In this document: positions 41,746-44,239 of the stretch, in pieces
Layout of the letters: the number at the start of each line of letters is the position of its first letter
Numbering within the stretch: the stretch's first letter is position 1
DNA from: Bacillota bacterium
Lineage (GTDB): Bacteria; Bacillota; Clostridia; Acetivibrionales; JANLFN01
Length of the DNA: 44,239 nucleotides
Assembly (NCBI GenBank): GCA_023397675.1
Contig: JAEWTV010000140.1
Coordinates: forward strand, 1-44,239
Reading direction: 5' to 3'
The notes under the pieces: model-generated
What the model saw: the letters and a program-made list of their open reading frames with translations, nothing else
What the model was told of the DNA's origin: nothing
The model's database searches: none
Program-made: the position numbers and the translations under genes

Positions 41746-43229
41746 CAATTTTCCTCACTAGCAAGCTCTTTTGCCCTTGTCACTAAACTATTCCAAGTAC
41801 TTTCTTTAATCTTACCACGGGCAGCGGCAACAAATGGCATTTGCTCTTGCTGTGGCTTTGCTGCAAATTTAATAACATTGCAATGATATTCTTCCTTTGC
41901 ATTGCTTAACGCTTCTTGTAGTACTGCCTCCATAAGCTCAGAGGCATGTTTTTTTGCGTTTGTAACTTCCTTTTCCATCTCATCACAAAGAGCCATCAAC
42001 TTGTCCACTTTCTCTACAATACGTTGTTGCTCGGCGAGAGGAGGGAGGGGAACGAGCAGATTAGATACTTCCGTGGAATTAATATTTTTAACACCAGTAG
42101 TTGTTCGTATTGGTATCTCAATTAAATTTCTTAAAAACCTACAGTTAAAAACCCTCTTTAAATAGAAGTTATCTACAGCCATGTTATATGTACGCAATCT
42201 CATTAAATATCCAGCGTAGCAAATATTTTTCTCAACTTTTCCAACAACTGCTATTCTTCCTACCAAAGAAGCACTTCCATTCGAACGTATAAGCAAAATG
42301 TCATTTTCCTTTAAACTCAACTCTGCAATTTCATTCGGAGATAAGTCAGCGTACTTAATATCTGAGAGATCAATTTTATTAGTCTCTGTATTAACGTTGG
42401 GTATTCGTAAAACAACAGAATTTTTGCTATCATAAGTGCAAGGTACTGATGTTCCATATTTTAAATTTTCTAATAATATGCCCAATCTACACCATTCCCA
42501 CCCCTGTGGCAGGTCAAAAGGCTTCTCCTCATCTGTGATAGATGGTAAATCTTTTTGCCTTTTGATCTTTTTTTTACCAATCAACTTATCTTTTTCTAAT
42601 TGTATTTTTCCCAAAAGTACGCTGGTAGGCTCGTCAGCTGGATCCTGTTCGCAGAGCTTACCCTCAACCGCCTGTTGTAAAATAGACTGACGAAGAGATG
42701 AGATATTATCTAAAGACAAATTGCCATTAAATTGACATAAGCAACTGTCTATTTTTTTGATTTTATCTAAAAGATTTATCTGTTGTTCAAGTGAAATATC
42801 AGGAAAGTCAATCTTTTTTAAGTCAGAAAAACGCAGAGCAGACCGTACTCCACCTCGATCGCCATACCATTTAATTAAATTAATTCCTAATGAACTTTTG
42901 AGATAATGGAGCAAAAATTCACTGTTAATATCTTTCGTTGTTTCAAAGACAACATACGCAGGACTGACTAGACCAAAAGTATCTTTGCTTGACAGTCCAA
43001 TAGAGCCTACGTTGATACGATATGGATTATAAACAAACAGATTTGCACTTAATACGGTATAATCACCTAAATCCTCACTGGCTTTATTGTTGGTAATAGT
43101 AACGCCTTCGACATTAGTAACTCCATATACAATTAAATCATCTTGCTTTAAGTCTGTGTTTTTGACTTTGGATTTAATCTCTTTTATATATTTTCCTAAC
43201 TTAATTGTAGGAAATGAAAAATTAATCAT
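41745..43229 (-). CDS. hsdS: type I restriction-modification specificity subunit
   Basis: Gives target recognition to the HsdM/HsdR complex. 494 residues with two target-recognition domains (about 8-155 and 240-390), each followed by a long coiled-coil spacer (ISLEQQINLLDKIKKID, and PLAEQQRIVEKVDKLMALCDEM), the standard two-half layout that reads a bipartite site. The DLPQGWEWCRLG segment opens the second recognition domain. An extra ~70-residue tail (FAAKPQQEQMPFV onwards) is beyond the usual end. The start overlaps the hsdM stop (ATGATTAA). The two half-domains would each specify one part of an unknown sequence. Confidence 0.94.
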   Translation of the reverse strand: MINFSFPTIKLGKYIKEIKSKVKNTDLKQDDLIVYGVTNVEGVTITNNKASEDLGDYTVLSANLFVYNPYRINVGSIGLSSKDTFGLVSPAYVVFETTKDINSEFLLHYLKSSLGINLIKWYGDRGGVRSALRFSDLKKIDFPDISLEQQINLLDKIKKIDSCLCQFNGNLSLDNISSLRQSILQQAVEGKLCEQDPADEPTSVLLGKIQLEKDKLIGKKKIKRQKDLPSITDEEKPFDLPQGWEWCRLGILLENLKYGTSVPCTYDSKNSVVLRIPNVNTETNKIDLSDIKYADLSPNEIAELSLKENDILLIRSNGSASLVGRIAVVGKVEKNICYAGYLMRLRTYNMAVDNFYLKRVFNCRFLRNLIEIPIRTTTGVKNINSTEVSNLLVPLPPLAEQQRIVEKVDKLMALCDEMEKEVTNAKKHASELMEAVLQEALSNAKEEYHCNVIKFAAKPQQEQMPFVAAARGKIKESTWNSLVTRAKELASEEN

Positions 43230-44239
43230 TTAGCATCTCCTCAATTTTCGCTAAAATTTCAGTGCTTCTCATTAGACATTGAGCTGTTCTTTCAATAATT
43301 TTATGTGGAGATAGTATCTCATTTTCAATTTGAGTAGCAGGATTTTTAAAATCCAAGTTATAATTTCTCGCCTTTATTCCATCAATGGTTACTTTCCAAG
43401 CATATTCTGTTTCTTTTCGGTTGTTCCACCATGCTTTTTCAGCATCAAACTCATCAATTTTGATTGGCTTCGTTTTGGTATAATTCTTATAGCCTTGTGG
43501 CAGTTGATGTTCATAAAACCAGATTTCATCTGTTTTACCACGCTCTAAAAACAGCAAATTGGTGTTAATGCTCGTATATGGTGCAAATACACCATTGGGA
43601 AGCCTTACAATAGTATGCAAATTAAACTCATCCAGCAACTTTTTTTTAATAGCGGTTTTTACACCCTCGCCAAACAAAAAACCATCGGGTAAAACAATAG
43701 CGGCTCGACCTGTTTGATTTAGCTTATACATAAGAAGTACAAGAAATAGGTCAGCAGTTTCCTTTGTTTTATAGGCAGTTGGAAAGTTGTCCTGAATGCC
43801 ATCTTCTTCAATGCCGCCAAAGGGGGGATTAGTTAGGATGATATCCACCTTATCCTTTATCTTAATATCCTTTACATGATAACTTAGGGAATTGTCATGC
43901 TTAATTTGCGGATTGTCAATATTATGCAAAATCATATTGGTAGTGCAAAGCATATGGGGAAGCGGTTTTTTCTCCACACCTAAAATAGCATTCTGCAATT
44001 TTTCTTCATCTTCAACATTTTTTACCTGCTTGCGAAGATACTCTAAAGCACAAACCAAAAATCCGCCTGTACCGCACGCAAAGTCTAGCACTTGTTCTCC
44101 GAGCTGAGGGTTTATCATATCTACCATAAATTGTGTAACTGCACGGGGTGTATAATATTCCCCTGAGTTGCCTGCACTCTGCAAATCCTTTAGAATATTT
44201 TCATAAATATCATTGAATAAATGACGGTCAGAAGCCTTA
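43222..44239 (-). CDS. hsdM: type I restriction-modification DNA methyltransferase subunit (5' end missing)
   Basis: N6-adenine methyltransferase subunit of the type I complex. 338 complete codons are in the window and the frame is open to the edge, so the N-terminal helical domain lies outside. Visible: GEYYTPRAVTQFM, SAM motif I DFACGTGGFL, catalytic motif IV NPPFGG, and the PDGFLFGEGV region. The short in-frame start near 44184 is not the true start because conserved sequence (DIYENILKDLQSAGNSG) precedes it. Stop overlaps the hsdS start, so both are coupled. hsdR is not seen; it may lie upstream or be absent. Confidence 0.95.
   Translation of the reverse strand, partial: KASDRHLFNDIYENILKDLQSAGNSGEYYTPRAVTQFMVDMINPQLGEQVLDFACGTGGFLVCALEYLRKQVKNVEDEEKLQNAILGVEKKPLPHMLCTTNMILHNIDNPQIKHDNSLSYHVKDIKIKDKVDIILTNPPFGGIEEDGIQDNFPTAYKTKETADLFLVLLMYKLNQTGRAAIVLPDGFLFGEGVKTAIKKKLLDEFNLHTIVRLPNGVFAPYTSINTNLLFLERGKTDEIWFYEHQLPQGYKNYTKTKPIKIDEFDAEKAWWNNRKETEYAWKVTIDGIKARNYNLDFKNPATQIENEILSPHKIIERTAQCLMRSTEILAKIEEMLND

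Overview
The window looks like chromosomal DNA of an anaerobic, spore-forming, motile member of the Clostridia. The closest feel is the Ruminiclostridium / Clostridium cellulolyticum group, but that genus call is inference. The support is low G+C, strong AGGAGG-type ribosome binding sites, a cdd-era-yqzL-recO cluster, a SpoIID-like protein, an RnfC-like Fe-S protein, three chemotaxis receptors, an S-layer protein and a lysine-riboswitch asd-dapA-dapB operon.

Layout. 1-4.0 kb (minus strand): start of an off-edge gene; a TetR operon with two small membrane proteins; a CPBP/CAAX-type protease; a SpoIID/LytB-domain protein. 4.2-8.1 kb (plus): a consensus promoter, L-box lysine riboswitch and terminator, then asd, dapA, dapB and a stand-alone double-ACT protein resembling the regulatory tail of aspartokinase. 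8.1-10.4 kb: a tRNA-Leu(GAG) gene with a consensus promoter, a 66-bp duplication of its 3' end plus terminator, a chemotaxis receptor, and a decayed tRNA-like copy. 10.5-19.3 kb (minus): a 1430-residue beta-helix/SLH surface protein, a degenerate receiver protein, a SARP-type response regulator, a 7TM histidine kinase, and an unrecognised protein behind a sigma-D-like promoter. 19.3-23.2 kb (minus): TetR plus stand-alone RnfC under a promoter buried in a perfect 21-bp inverted repeat, then a PadR / HAAS (DUF1700) / DUF4097 operon. 23.4-28.4 kb (minus): a four-gene operon (P-type ATPase, double zinc ribbon, Ser/Thr kinase, winged-helix methyltransferase) behind a probable NiCo riboswitch. 28.4-35.9 kb: AraC regulator, C45-type acyltransferase, two paralogous chemotaxis receptors, and a GGDEF gene broken by one in-frame stop; a relic of a second GGDEF copy lies upstream of the other receptor. 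35.9-39.1 kb (minus): DUF2161 protein, recO, yqzL, era, cdd. 39.2-44.2 kb (minus): a truncated zinc-ribbon gene, an orphan protein with PIN-like motifs, ImmA/IrrE peptidase, and type I restriction genes hsdS and hsdM (hsdM runs off the edge).

How the genes work together. The lysine block is a self-contained feedback unit: the riboswitch senses lysine, and the ACT protein could add allosteric control. The kinase, SARP regulator and SLH protein form a likely envelope-sensing module. The metal-riboswitch operon suggests that ion export is coupled to a kinase and a methyltransferase, a grouping I do not recognise as a described system. The right end looks like a defence island.
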